Assembly: GCA_963853835.1 (NCBI GenBank)
Contig: OY970835.1
Location: 13,212,501-13,276,500 of the forward strand
Length of the DNA stretch: 64,000 nucleotides
Direction: 5' to 3'
Origin: Calendula officinalis
Lineage: Eukaryota; Streptophyta; Magnoliopsida; Asterales; Asteraceae
The position numbers and the translations under genes are program-made. The notes below the pieces were generated by a model. That model searched no databases, was not told where the DNA came from, and saw nothing but the letters and a program-made list of their open reading frames with translations. Each line of letters begins with the position of its first letter. Positions within the stretch are counted from its first letter, which is position 1. This document shows positions 34,899-49,400 of this stretch, piece after piece.

Positions 34899-37800
34899 TT
34901 CAATATCCAAGATTGTGTGACAAAAGGTGCTATACTAAAACATTCATAACTTTCAGCTCGGGTGTCCGTTTCACGCCCACGAGTAACCAAAATAGCTGGT
35001 TCGTTCGTCACAGCCAAGAACAAGTTCGGCCAGAACTCTTCACTGTTCCCGGCCCGAACTTCATTTTCGGCCCGAACTTCAACCTCGGCCCGAACTACGA
35101 CCTCGGCCCGAACTTCAACCTCGGCCCGAACATCATCCTCGGCCCGAACACCGAACTTCGCTCCAACACCACTTCGGCCCGAACACCACTTCGGCCCGAA
35201 GATCCCACTTCGGCCCGAACACTACTTCGGCCCGAACATCCCTCTTCGGCCCGAACTCTTCAATATCCAAGATTGTGTGACAAAAGGTGCTATACTAAAA
35301 CATTCATAACTTTCAGCTCGGGTGTCCGTTTCACGCCCACGAGTAACCAAAATAGCTGGTTCGTTCGTCACTGCCAAGAACAAGTTCGGCCCGAACTCTT
35401 CACTGTTCACGGCCCGAACTTCATTTTCGGCCCGAACTTCAACCTCGGCCCGAACTTCAACCTCGGCCCGAACTCCGACCTAGGCCCGAACTTCAACCTC
35501 GGCCCGAACATCATCCTCGGCCCGAACACCGAACTTCGGCCCGAACACCACTTCGGCCGAACACCACTTCGGCCCGAACATCCCACTTCGGCCCGAACAC
35601 CACTTCGGCCCGAACACCACTTCGGCCCGAACATCCCTGTTCGGCCCGAACTCTTCAATAACTAAGATTGTGTGACAAAAGGTGCTATACTAAAGCATTC
35701 TTAACTTTCAGCTCGGGTGTCCGTTTCACGCCCACGAGTAACCAAAATAGCTGGTTCGTTCGTCACTGCCAAGAACAAGTTCGGCCCGAACTCTTCACTG
35801 TTCCCGGCCCGAACTTCATTTTCGGTCCGAACTTCAACCTCGGCCCGAACTTCAAGCTCGACCTGAACTCCGACCTCGGCCAGAACATCAACCTCGGCCC
35901 GGACATCATCCTCGGCCCGAACACCACTTCGGCCCGAACACCACTTCGGCCCGAACACCACTTCGGCCCGAACATCCCATTTCGGCCCGAACACCACTTC
36001 GGCCCGAACATCCCTCTTCGGCCCGAACTCTTCAATATCCAAGATTGTGTGACAAAAGGTGCTATACTAAAACATTCATAACTTTCAGCTCGGGTGTCCG
36101 TTTCACGCCCACGAGTAACCAAAATAGCTGGTTCGTTCGTCACTGCCAAGAACAAATTCGGCCTGAACTCTTCACTGTTCCCGGCCCGAACTTCATTTTC
36201 GGCCCGAACTTCAACCTCGGCCCGAACTTCAACCTCGGCCCGAACTCCGACCTCGGCCCGAACTTCAACCTCGGCCCGAACATCATCCTCTGCCCGAACA
36301 CCGAACTTCGGCCCGAACACCACTTCGGCCAGAACACCACTTCGGCCCGAACATCCCACTTCGGCCCGATCACCAATTCGGCCCGAACATCCCTCTTCGG
36401 CCCGAACTCTTCAATATCCAAGATTGTGTGACAAAATGTGCTATACTAAAACATTCATAACTTTCAGCTCGGGTGTCCGTTTCACGCCCACGAGTAACCA
36501 AAATAGCTGGTTCGTTCGTCACTGCCAAGAACAAGTTCGGCCCGAACTCTTCACTCTTCACGGCCCGAACTTCATTTTCGGCCCGAACTTCAACCTCGGC
36601 CCGAACTCCGACATAGGCCCGAACTTCAACCTCGGCCCGAACATCATCCTCGGCCCGAACACCGAACTTCGGCCCGAACACCACTTCGGCCCGAACATCC
36701 CACTTCGGCCCGAACACCACTTCAGCCCGAACACCACTTCGGCCCGAACATCCCTCTTCGGCCTGAACTCTTCAATATCCAAGATTGTGTGACAAAGGGT
36801 GCTATACTAAAGCATTCTTAACTTTCAGCTCGGGTGTCCGTTTCACGCCCACGAGTAACCAAAATAGTTGGTTCGTTCGTCACTGCCAAGAACAAGTTCG
36901 GCCCGAACTCTTCACTGTTCCCGGCCCGAACTTCATTTTATGCCCGAACTTCAACCTCGGCCCGAACTTCAACCTCGGCCTGAACTTCGACCTCGGCTCG
37001 AACTTCAACCTCGGCCCGGATATCATCCTCGGCCCGAACACCACTTCGGCCCGAACACCACTTCGGCCCGAACACCACTTCGGCCCGAAGATCCCACTTC
37101 GGCCCGAACACCACTTCGGCCCGAACATCCCTCTTCGGCCCGAACTCTTCAATATCCAAGATTGTGTGACAAAAGGTGATATACTAAAACATTCATAACT
37201 TTCAGCTCGGGTGTCCGTTTCACGCCCACGAGTAACCAAAATAGCTGGTTCGTTCGTCACTGCCAAGAACAAGTTCGGCCCGAACTCTTCACTGTTCCCG
37301 GACCGAACTTCATTTTCGGCCCGAACTTCAACCTCGGCCCGAACATCAACCTCGGCCCGAACTCCGACCTCGGCCCGAACTCCAACCTCGGCCCGAACAT
37401 CATCCTCGGCCCGAACACCGAACTTCGGCCCGAACACCACTTCGGCCCGAACAACCCACTTCGGCCCGAACACCACTTCCGCCCGAACATCTCTCTTCCG
37501 CCCGATCTCTTCAATATCCAAGATTGTGTGACAAAAGGTGCTATACTAAAACATTCATAACTTTCAGCTCGGGTGTCCGTTTCACGCCCACGAGTAACCA
37601 AAATAGCTGGTTCGTTCGTCACAGCCAAGAACAAGTTCGGCCCGAACTCTTCACTGTTCCCGGCCCGAACTTCATTTTCGGCCCGAACTTCAACCTCGGC
37701 CCGAACTACGACCTCGGCCCGAACTTCAACCTCGGCCCGAACATCATCCTCGGCCCGAACACCGAACTTCGCCCCAACACCACTTCCGCCCGAACACCAC

Positions 37801-40800
37801 TTCGGCCCGAAGATCCCACTTCGGCCCGAACACTACTTCGGCCCGAACATCCCTCTTCGGCTCGAACTCTTCAATATCCAAGATTGTGTGACAAAAGGTG
37901 CTATACTAAAACATTCATAACTTTCAGCTCGGGTGTCCGTTTCACGCCCACGAGTAACCAAAATTGCTGGTTCGTTCGTCACTGCCAAGAACAAATTTGG
38001 CCCGAACTCTTCACTGTTCCCGGCCCGAACTTCATTTTCGGCCCGAACTTCAACCTCGGCCCGAACTTCAACCTCGGCCCGAACTCCGACCTCGGCCCGA
38101 ACTTCAACCTCGGCCCGAACATCATCCTCTGCCCGAACACCGAACATCGGCCCGAACACCACTTCGGCCAGAACACCACTTCGGCCCGAACATCCCACTT
38201 CGGCCCGAACACCAATTCGGCCCGAACATCCCTCTTCGGCCCGAACTCTTCAATATCCAAGATTGTGTGACAAAAGGTGCTATACTAAAACATTCATAAC
38301 TTTCAGCTCGGGTGTCCGTTTCACGCCCACGAGTAACCAAAATAGCTGGTTCGTTCGTCACAGCCAAGAACAAGTTCGGCCCGAACTCTTCACTGTTCCC
38401 GGCCCGAACTTCATTTTCGGCCCGAACTTCAACCTCGGCCCGAACTACGACCTCGGCCCGAACTTCAACCTCGGCCCGAACATCATCCTCGGCCCGAACA
38501 CCGAACTTCGCCCCAACACCACTTCGGCCCGAACACCACTTCGGCCCGAAGATCCCACTTCGGCCCGAACACTACTTCGGCCCGAACATCCCTCTTCGGC
38601 TCGAACTCTTCAATATCCAAGATTGTGTGACAAAAGGTGCTATACTAAAACATTCATAACTTTCAGCTCGGGTGTCCGTTTCACGCCCACGAGTAACCAA
38701 AATAGCTGGTTCGTTCGTCACTGCCAAGAACAAGTTCGGCCCGAACTCTTCACTGTTCACGGCCCGAACTTCATTTTCGGCCCGAACTTCAACCTCGGCC
38801 CGAACTTCAACCTCGGCCCGAACTCCGACCTAGGCCCGAACTTCAACCTCGGCCCGAACATCATCCTCGGCCCGAACACCGAACTTCGGCCCGAACACCA
38901 CTTCGGCCGAACACCACTTCGGCCCGAACATCCCACTTCGGCCCGAACACCACTTCGGCCCGAACATCCCTCTTCGGCCCGAACTCTTCAATAACTAAGA
39001 TTGTGTGACAAAAGGTGCTATACTAAAGCATTCTTAACTTTCAGCTCGGGTGTCCGTTTCACGCCCACGAGTAACCAAAATAGCTGGTTCGTTCGTCACT
39101 GCCAAGAACAAGTTCGGCCCGAACTCTTCACTGTTCCCGGCCCGAACTTCATTTTCGGCCCGAACTTCAACCTCGGCCCGAACTTCAACCTCGACCGGAA
39201 CTCCGACGTCGGCCAGAACATCAACCTCGGCCCGGACATCATCCTCGGCCCGAACACCACTTCGGCCCGAACACCACTTCGGCCCGAACACCACTTCGGC
39301 CCGAACACCACTTCGGCCCGAACATCCCGCTTCGGCCCGAACACCACTTCGGCCCGAACATCCCTCTTCGGCCCGAACTCTTCAATATCCAAGATTGTGT
39401 GACAAAAGGTGTAATACTAAAACATTCATAACTTTCAGCTCGGGTGTCCGTTTCACGCCCACGAGTAACCAAAATTGCTGGTTCGTTCGTCACTGCCAAG
39501 AACTAATTCGGCCCGAACTCTTCACTGTTCCCGGCCCGAACTTCATTTTCGACCCGAACTTCAACCTCGGCCCGAACTTCAACCTCGGTCCGAACTCCGA
39601 CCACGGCCCGAACTTCAACCTCGGCCCGAACATCATCCTCTGCCCGAACACCGAACTTCGGCCAGAACACCACTTCGGCCAGAACACCACTTCGGCCCGA
39701 ACATCCCACTTCGGCCCGAACACCAATTCGGCCCGAACATCCCTCTTCGGCCCGAACTCTTCAATATCCAAGATTGTGTGACAAAAGGTGCTATACTAAA
39801 ACATTCATAACTTTCAGCTCGGGTGTCCGTTTCACGCCCACGAGTAACCAAAATAGCTGGTTCGTTCGTCACTGCCAAGAACAAGTTCGGCCCGAACTCT
39901 TCACTCTTCACGGCCCGAACTTCATTTTCGGCCCGAACTTCAACCTCGGCCCGAACTTCAACCTCGGCCCGAACTCCGACATAGGCCCGAACTTCAACCT
40001 CGGCCCGAACATCATCCTCGGCCCGAACACCGAACTTCGGCCCGAACACCACTTCGGCCCGAACATCCCACTTCGGCCCGAACACCACTTCGGCCCGAAC
40101 ACCACTTCGGCCCGAACACCACTTCGGCCCGAACATCCCTCTTCGGCCTGAACTCTTCAATATCCAAGATTGTGTGACAAAGGGTGCTATACTAAAGCAT
40201 TCTTAACTTTCAGCTCGGGTGTCCGTTTCACGCACACGAGTAACCAAAATAGTTGGTTCGTTCGTCACTGCCAAGAACAAGTTCGGCCCGACTCTTCACT
40301 GTTCCCGGCCCGAACTTCATTTTATGCCCGAACTTCAACCTCAGCCCGAACTTCAACCTCGGCCTGAACTTCGACCTCGGCCCGAACTTCAACCTCGGCC
40401 CGGACATCATCCTCGGCCCGAACACCACTTCGGCCCGAACACCACTTCTGCCCGAACACCACTTCGACCCGAAGATCCCACTTCGGTCCGAACACCACTT
40501 CGGCCCGAACATCCCTCTTCGGCCCGAACTCTTCAATATCCAAGATTGTGTGACAAAAGGTGCTATACTAAAACATTCATAACTTTCAGCTCGGGTGTCC
40601 GTTTCACGCCCACGAGTAACCAAAATAGCTGGTTCGTTCGTCACTGCCAAGAACAAGTTCGGCCCGAACTCTTCACTGTTCCCGACCCGAACTTCATTTT
40701 CGGCCCGAACTTTAACCTCGGCCCGAACTTCAACCTCGGCCCGAACTTCAACCTCGGCCCGAACTCCGACCTCGGCCTGAACTTCAACCTCGGCCCGAAC

Positions 40801-43800
40801 ATCATCCTCTGCCCGAACACCGAACTTCGGCCCGAACACCACTTCGGCCAGAACACCACTTCGTCCCGAACATCCCACTTCGGCCCGAACACCACTTCGG
40901 CCCGAACATCCCTCTTCGGCCCGAACTCTTCAATATCCAAGATTGTGTGACAAAAGGTGCTATACTAAAACATTCATAACTTTCAGTTCGGGTGTCCGTT
41001 TCACGCCCACGAGTAACCAAAATAGCTGGTTCGTTCGTCACTGCCAAGAACAAGTTCGGCCCGAACTCTTCACTGTTCCCGGCCCGAACTTCATTTTCGG
41101 CCCGAACTTCAACCTCGGCCCGAACTTCAACCTCGGCCCGAACATCATCCTCGGCCCGAACACCGACCTTCGGCCCGAACACCACTTCGGCCCGAACACC
41201 ACTTCGGCCCGAACATCCCACTTCGGCCCGAACACCACTTCGGCCCGAACACCACTTCGGCCCGAACATCCCTCTTCGGCCCGAACTCTTTAATATCCAA
41301 GATTGTGTGACAAAAGGTGCTATACTAAAACATTCTTAACTTTCAGCTCGGGAGTCCGTTTCACGCCCACGAGTAACCAAAATAGCTGGTTCGTTCGTCA
41401 CTGCCAAGAACAAGGTCGGCCCGAACTCTTCACTGTTCCCGGCCCGAACTTCATTTTCGGCCCGAACATCAACCTCGGCCCGAACTACGACCTCGGCCCG
41501 AACTTCAACCTCGGCCCGAACATCATCCTCTGCCCGAACACCGAACTTCGCCCCAACACCACTTCGGCCCGAACACCACTTCGGCCCGAACATCCCACTT
41601 CGGCCCGAACACTACTTCGGCCCGAACATCCCTCTTCGGCCCGAACTCTTCAATATCCAAGATTGTGTGACAAAAGGTGCTATACTAAAACATTCATAAC
41701 TTTCAGCTCGGGTGTCCGTTTCACGCCCACGAGTAACCAAAATAGCTGGTTCGTTCGTCACTGCCAAGAACAAGTTCGGCCCGAACTCTTCACTGTTCCC
41801 GGCCCGAACTTCATTTTCGGCCCGAACTTCAACCTCGGTCCGAACTACGACCTCGGCCCGAACTTCAACCTCGGCCCGAACATCATCCTCGGCCCGAACA
41901 CCGAACTTCGCCCCAACACCACTTCGGCCCGAACACCACTTCGGCCCGAACATCCCACTTCGGCCCGAACACTACTTCGGCCCGAACATCCCTCTTCGGC
42001 CCGAACTCTTCAATATCCAAGATTGTGTGACAAAAGGTGCTATACTAAAACATTCATAACTTTCAGCTCGGGTGTCCGTTTCACGCCCACGAGTTACCAA
42101 AATAGCTGGTTCGTTCGTCACTGCCAAGAACAAGTTCTGCCCGAACTCTTCACTGTTCACGGCCCGAACTTCATTTTCGGCCCGAACTTCAACCTCGGCC
42201 CGAACTTCAACCTCGGCCCGAACTCCGACCTAGGCCCGAACTTCAACCTCGGCCCGAACGTCATCCTCGGCCCGAACACCGAACTTCGGCCCGAACACCA
42301 CTTCGGCCGAACACAACTTCGGCCTGAACATCCCACTTCGGCCCGAACACCACTTCGGCCCGAACACCACTTCGGCCCGAACATCCCTCTTCGGCCCGAA
42401 CTCTTCAATAACCAAGATTGTGTGACAAATGGTGCTATACTAAAGCATTCTTAACTTTCAGCTCGGGTGTCCGTTTGACGCCCACGAGTAACCAAAATAG
42501 CTGGTTCGTTCGTCACTGCCAAGAACAAGTTCGGCCCGAACTCTACACTGTTCCAGGCCCGAACTTCATTTTCGGCCCGAACTTCAACCTCGGCCCGAAC
42601 TTCAACCTCGACCTGAACTCCGACCTCGGCCCGAACTTCAACCTCGGCCCGGACATCATCCTCGGTCCGAACACCCCTTCGGCCCGAACACCACTTCGGC
42701 CCGAACACCACTTCGGCCCGAACACCACTTCGGTCCGAACATCCCACTTCAGCCCGAACACCACTTCGGCCCGAACATCCCTCTTCGGCCCGAACTCTTC
42801 AATATCCAAGATTGTGTGACAAAAGGTGTTATACTAAAACATTGATAACTTTCAGCTCGGGTGTCCGTTTCACGCCCACGAGTAACCAAAATAGCTGGTT
42901 CGTTCGTCACTGCCAAGAACAAGTTCGGCCCGAACTCTTCACTGTTCCCGGCCCGAACTTCATTTTCGGACCGAACTTCAACCTCGGCCCGAACTTCAAC
43001 CTCGGCCCGAACTCCGACCTCGGCCCGAACTTCAACCTCGGCCCGAACATCATCCTCTGCCCGAACAACGAACTTCGGCCCGAACACCACTTCGGCCAGA
43101 ACACCACTTCGGCCCGAACATCCCACTTCGGCCCGAACACCAGTTCGGCCCGAACATCCCTCTTCGGCCCGAACTCTTCAATATCCAAGATTGTGTGACA
43201 AAAGGTGTTATACTAAAACATTCATAACTTTCAGCTCGGGTGTCCGTTTCACGCCCACGAGTAACCAAAATAGCTGGTTCGTTCGTCACTGCCAAGAACA
43301 AGTTCGGCCGAACTCTTCACTCTTCACGGCCCGAACTTCATTTTCGGCCTGAACTTCAACCTCGGCCCGAACTTCAACCTCGGCCCGAACTCCGACCTAG
43401 GCCCGAAGTTCAACCTCGGCCCGAACATCATCCTCGGCCCGAACACCGAACTTCGGCCCGAACACCACTTCGGCCGAACACCACTTCGGCCCGAACATCC
43501 CACTTCGGCCCGTACACCACTTCGGCCCGAACACCACTTCGGCCCGAACATCCCTCTTCGGCCCGAACTCTTCAATATCCAAGATTGTGTGACAAAAGGT
43601 GCTACACTAAAGCATTCTTAACTTTCAGCTCGGGTGTCCGTTTCAAGCCCACGAGTAACCAAAATAGCTGGTTCGTTCGTCACTGCCAAGAACAAGTTCG
43701 GCCCGAACTCTTCACTGTTCCCGGCCCGAACTTCATTTTCGGCCCGAACTTCAACCTCGGCCTGAACTCCGACCTCGGCCCGAACTTCAACCTCGGCCCG

Positions 43801-44306
43801 GGCATCATCCTCGACCCGAACACCACTTCGGCCCGAACACCACTTCGGCCCGAACACCACTTCGGCCCGAATACCACTTCGGCCCGGACACCACTTCGGC
43901 CCGAACATCCCTCTTCGGCCCGAACTCTTCAATATCCAAGATTGTGTGACAAAAGGTGCTATACTAAAACGTTCATAACTTTCAGCTCGGGTGTCCGTTT
44001 CACGCCCACGAGTAACCAAAATAGCTGGTTCGTTCGTCACTGCCAAGAACAAGTTCGGCCCGAACTCTTCACTGTTCCCGGCCCGAACTTCATTTTCGGC
44101 CCGAACTTCAACCTCGGCCCGAACTTCAACCTCGGCCCGAACTCCGACCTCGGCCCGAACTTAAACCTCGGCCCGAACATCATCCTCGGCCCGAACACCG
44201 AACTTCGGCCCGAACACCACTTCGGCCCCAACACCACTTCGGCCCGAACATCCCACTTCGGCCCGAACTCCACTTCGGCCCGAACATCCCTCTTCGGCCC
44301 GAACTC
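34899..44306 (+). repeat. Collinear block, right copy
   Basis: Anchors: 34962, 35322, 35717, 36094, 36473, 36834, 37211, then 37573, 37933 and 38312 (the insertion), then 38672, 39050, 39444, 39823, 40219, 40595, 40992, 41352, 41712, 42072, 42467, 42861, 43240, 43634 and 43991. Order and monomer types match the 9-17 kb block. The offset is 25940 bp before the insertion and about 27000 bp after it. The later offsets shrink in 17-18 bp steps (27039, 27022, 27005, 26987, 26969, 26952), that is, by one subunit at a time. Confidence 0.85.
37510..38608 (+). repeat. 1099-bp three-monomer insertion in the right collinear block
   Basis: Anchors 37573, 37933 and 38312 (360 + 379 + 360 bp) have no counterpart at the matching point near 11.6 kb. 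The first and third are sisters (cacagccaagaac, cgaactacgacc, gaagatcccac) and match anchors 9022 and 34962; the second matches 10154 and 36094. They were therefore copied from within the block. The offset jumps from 25940 to 27039, a difference of exactly 1099 bp. Confidence 0.82.
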
Positions 44307-44487
44307 TTCAATATCCAAGATTGTGTGACAAAAGGTGCTATACTAAAACATTCATAACTTTCAGCTCGGGTGTCCGTTTCACGCCCACGAGTAACCAAAA
44401 TAGCTCGTTCGTTCGTCACTGCCAAGAACAAGTTCGGCCCGAACTCTTCACTATTCCCGGCCCGAACTTCATTTTCGGCCCGAACTC
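44307..44487 (+). repeat. Collapsed 181-bp monomer
   Basis: Anchors 44370 and 44551 are 181 bp apart. After the core come only aagttcggcccgaactcttc, actattcccggcccg and aacttcattttcggcccg, then the exit aactcttcaatatcc. It shares the private core variant tagctcgttcg with the following 362-bp monomer and with no other that I saw. So the two are sister copies, one of which lost its array between two cggcccgaac heads. Confidence 0.92.
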
Positions 44488-46440
44488 TTCAATATCCAAG
44501 ATTGTGTGACAAAAGGTGCTATACTAAAACATTCATAACTTTCAGCTCGGGTGTCCGTTTCACGCCCACGAGTAACCAAAATAGCTCGTTCGTTCGTCAC
44601 TGCCAAGAACAAGTTCGGCCCGAACTCTTCACTATTCCCGGCCCGAACTTCATTTTCGGCCCGAACTTCAACCTCGTCCCGAACTTCAACCTCGGCCCGA
44701 ACTCCGACCTTGGCCCGAACTTCAACCTCGGCCCGAACATCATCCTCGGCCCGAACACCGAACTTCGGCCCGAACACCACTTCGGCCCGAACATCCCACT
44801 TCGGCCCGAACACCACTTCGGCCCGAACATCCCTCTTCGGCCCGAACTCTTCAATATCTAAGATTGTGTGACAAAAGATACTATACTAAAACATTCATAA
44901 CTTTCAGCTCGGGTGTCCGTTTCACGCCCACGAGTAACCAAAATAGTTGGTTCGTTCGTCACTGCCAAGAACAAGTTCTGCCCGAATTCTTCACTGTTCC
45001 CGGCCCGAACTTCATTTTTGGCCCGAACTTCAACCTCGGCTCGAACTTCAACCTCGGCCCGAACATCATCCTCGGCCCGAACACCGAACTTCGGCCCGAA
45101 CACCACTTCGGCCCGAACACCACTTCGGCCCGAACACCACTTCGGCCCGAACACCACTTCGGCCCGAACATCCCTCTTCGGCCCGAACTCTTCGATATCC
45201 AAGATTGTGTGACAAAAGGTGCTATACTAAAACATTCATAACTTTCAGCTCGGGTGTCCGTTTCACGCCCACGAGTAACCAAAATATCTGGTTCGTTCGT
45301 CACTGCCAAGAACAAGTTCGGCCCGAACTCTTCACTGTTCCCGGCCCGAACTTCATTTTCGGCCCGAACTTCAACCTCGGCCCGAACTTCAACCTCCGCC
45401 CGAACTCCGACCTCGGCCCGAACTTAAACCTCGGCCCGAACATCATCCTCGGCCCGAACACCGAACTTCGGCCCGAACACCACTTCGGCCCCAACACCAC
45501 TTCGGCCCGAACATCCCACTTCGGCCCGAACTCCACTTCGGCCCGAACATCCCTCTTCGGCCCGAACTCTTCAATATCCAAGATTGTGTGACAAAAGGTG
45601 TTATACTAAAACATTCATAACTTTCAGCTCGGGTGTCCGTTTCACGCCCACGAGTAACCAAAATAGCTGGTTCGTTCGTCACTGCCAAGAACAAGGTCGG
45701 CCCGAACTCTTCACTGTTCCCGGCCCGAACTTCATTTTCGGCCCGAACTTCAACCTCGGCCCGAACTTCAACCTCGGCCCGAACTCCGACCTCGGCCCGA
45801 ACTTCAACCTCGGCCCGGACATCATCCTCGACCCGAACACCACTTCGCCCCGAACACCACTTCGGCTCGAACACCACTTCGGCCCGAACACCACTTCGGC
45901 CCGAACACCACTTCGGCCCGAACATCCCACTTCGGCCCGAACACTACTTAGGCTCCAACATCCCTCTTCGGCCCGAACTCTTCAATATCCAAGATTGTGT
46001 GACAAAAGGTGCTATACTAAAACATTCATAACTTTCAGCTCGGGTGTCCGTTTCACGCCCACGAGTAACCAAAATAGCTGGTTCGTTCGTCACTGCCAAG
46101 AACAAGTTCGGCCCGAACTCTTCACTGTTCCCGGCCCGAACTTCATTTTCGGCCCGAACTTCAACCTCGTCTCGAACTTCAACCTCGGCCCGAACTCCGA
46201 CCTCGGCCCGAGCTTCAACCTCGGCCCGAACATCATCCTCGGCCCGAACACCGAACTTCGGCCCGAACACCACTTCGGCCCGAACATCCCACTTCGGCCC
46301 GAACACCACTTCGGGCCGAACATCCCTCTTCGGCCCGAACTCTTCAATATCCAAGATTGTGTGACAAAAGGTGCTACACTAAAACATTCATAACTTTCGG
46401 CTCGGGTGTCCGTTTCACGCCCACGAGTAACCAAAATTGT
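44488..46440 (+). repeat. Continuation of the right collinear block (K-L-P and following monomers)
   Basis: Anchors are 44551 (K), 44913 (L), 45254 (P), 45633, 46044 and 46406. K-L-P parallels anchors 17418, 17780 and 18123. L has tagttgg, aagttctgcccgaatt and aaaagatactatac. P has aaaatatctgg and acttaaacctc. 45633 is a long 411-bp monomer with aacactacttaggctccaac. The 3247-bp repeat begins within the monomer at 46406. Confidence 0.75.
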
Positions 46441-49400
46441 TGGTTCGTTCGTCACTGCCAAGAACAAGTTCTGCCCGAACTCTTCACTGTTCCCGGCCCG
46501 AACTTCATTTTCGGCCCGAACTTCAACCTCGGCTCGAACTTCAACCTCAGCCCGACGTCCGACCTCGGCACGAACTTCAATCTCGGCCCGAACATCATCC
46601 TCGGCCCGAACACCGAACTTCAGCCCGAACACCACTTCGGCCCGAACATCCCACTTTGGCCCGAACACCACTTCGGCCCGAACATCCCTCTTCGGCCCGA
46701 ACTCTTCGATATCCAAGATTGTGAGACAAAAGGTGCTATACTAAAACATTCATAACTTTCAGCTCGGGTGTCCGTTTCACGCCCACGAGTAACCAAAATA
46801 GCTGGTTCGTTCGTCACTGCCAAGAACAAGTTCGGCCCGAACTCTTCACTATTCCCGGCCCGAACTTCATTTTCGGCCCGAACTTCAACCTCGGCCCGAA
46901 CTTCAACCTCGGCCCGAACATCATCCTCGGCCCGAACACCGACCTTCGGCCCGAACACCACTTCGGCCCGAACATCCCACTTCGGCCCGAACACCACTTC
47001 GGCCCGAACATCCCTCTTCGGCCCGAACTCTTCAATATCCAAGATTGTGTGACAAAAGGTGCTATACTAAAACATTCTTAACTTTCAGCTCGGGAGTCCG
47101 TTTCACGCCCACGAGTAACCAAAATAGCTGGTTCGTTCGTCACTGCCAAGAACAAGGTCGGCCCGAACTCTTCACTGTTCCCGGCCCGAACTTCATTTTC
47201 GGCCCGAACTTCAACCTCGGCCCGAACTCCGACCTCGGCCCGAACTCCGACCTCGGCCCGAACTTCAACCTCGGCCCGGACATCATCCTCGGCCCGAACA
47301 CCACTTCGGCCCGAACACCACTTCGGCTCGAACACCACTTCGGCCCGAACACCACTTCGGCCCGAACACCACTTCGGCTCCAACATCCCTCTTCGGCCCG
47401 AACTCTTCAATATCCAAGATTGTGTGACAAAAGGTGCTATACTAAAACATTCATAACTTTCAGCTCGGGTGTCCGTTTCACGCCCACGAGTAACCAAAAT
47501 ATCTGGTTCGTTCGTCACTGCCAAGAACAAGTTCGGCCCGAACTCTTCACTGTTCCCGGCCCGAACTTCATTTTCGGCCCGAACTTCAGCCTCGGCCCGA
47601 ACTTCAACCTCGGCCCGAACTCCGACCTCGGCCCGAACTTAAACCTCGGCCCGAACATCATCCTCGGCCCGAACACCGAACTTCGGCCCGAACACCACTT
47701 CGGCCCCAACACCACTTCGGCCCGAACATCCCAATTCGGCCCGAACTCCACTTCGGCCCGAACATCCCTCTTCGGCCCGAACTCTTCAATATCCAAGATT
47801 GTGTGACAAAAGGTACTATACTAAAACATTCATAACTTTCAGCTCGGGTGTCCGTTTCACGCCCACGAGTAACCAAAATAGCTGGTTCGTTCGTCACTGC
47901 CAAGAACAAGTTCGGCCCGAACTCTTCACTATTCCCGGCCCGAACTTCATTTTCGGCCCGAACTTCAACCTCGTCCCGAACTTCAACCTCGGCCCGAACT
48001 CCGACCTCGGCCCGAACTTCAACCTCGGCCCGAACATCATCCTCGGCCCGAACACCGAACTTCGGCCCGAACACCACTTCGGCCCGAACATCCCACTTCG
48101 GCCCGAACACCACTTCGGCCCGAACATCCCTCTTCGGCCCGAACTCTTCAATATCTAAGATTGTGTGACAAAAGGTGCTATACTAAAACATTCATAACTT
48201 TCAGCTCGGGTGTCCGTTTCACGCCCACGAGTAACCAAAATAGTTGGTTCGTTCGTCACTGCCAAGAACAAGTTCTGCCCGAACTCTTCACTGTTCCCGG
48301 CCCGAACTTCATTTTCGGCCCGAACTTCAACCTCGGCTCGAACTTCAACCTCGGCCCGGACATCATCCTCGGCCCGAACACCGAACTTCGGCCCGAACAC
48401 CACTTCGGCCCGAACACCACTTCGGCCCGAACATCCCACTTCGGCCCGAACACCACTTCGGCCCGAACATCCCTCTTCGGCCCGAACTCTTCGATATCCA
48501 AGATTGTGTGACAAAAGGTGCTATACTAAAACATTCATAACTTTCAGCTCGGGTGTCCGTTTCACGCCCACGAGTAACCAAAATAGCTGGTTCGTTCGTC
48601 ACTGCCAAGAACAAGTTCGGCCCGAACTCTTCACTGTTCCCGGCCCGAACTTCATTTTCGGCGCGAACTTCAACCTCGACCCGAACATCAACCTCGGCCC
48701 GAACTCCGACCTCGGCCCGAACTCCAACCTCGGCCCGAACATCATCCTCGGCCCGAACACCGAACCTCGGCCGAACACCACTTCGGCCCGAACACCACTT
48801 CGGCCCGAACATCCCACTTCGGCCCGAACACCACTTCGGCCCGAACATCCCTCTTCGGCCCGATCTCTTCAATATCCAAGATTGTGTGACAAAAGGTGCT
48901 ATACTAAAACATTCATAACTTTCAGCTCGGGTGTGCGTTTCACGCCCACGAGTAACCAAAATAGCTGGTTCATTCATCACTGCCAAGAACAAGTTCGGCC
49001 CGAACTCTTCACTGTTCCCGGCCCGAACTTCATTTTCGGCCCGAACTTCAACCTCGCCCGAACTCCGACCTCGGCCCGAACTTCAATCTCGGCCCGAACA
49101 TCATCCTCGGCCCGAACACCGAACTTCGGCCCGAACACCACTTCGGCCCGAACATCCCACTTCGGCCCGAACACCACTTCGGCCCGAACATCCCTCTTCG
49201 GCCCGAACTCTTCAATATCCAAGATTGTGTGACAAAAGGTGCTATACTAAAACATTCATAACTTTCAGCTCGGGTGTCCGTTTCACGCCCACGAGTAACC
49301 AAAATATCTGGTTCGTTCGTCACTGCCAAGAACAAGTTCGGCCCGAACTCTTCACTGTTCCCGGCCCGAACTTCATTTTCGGCCCGAACTTCAACCTCGG

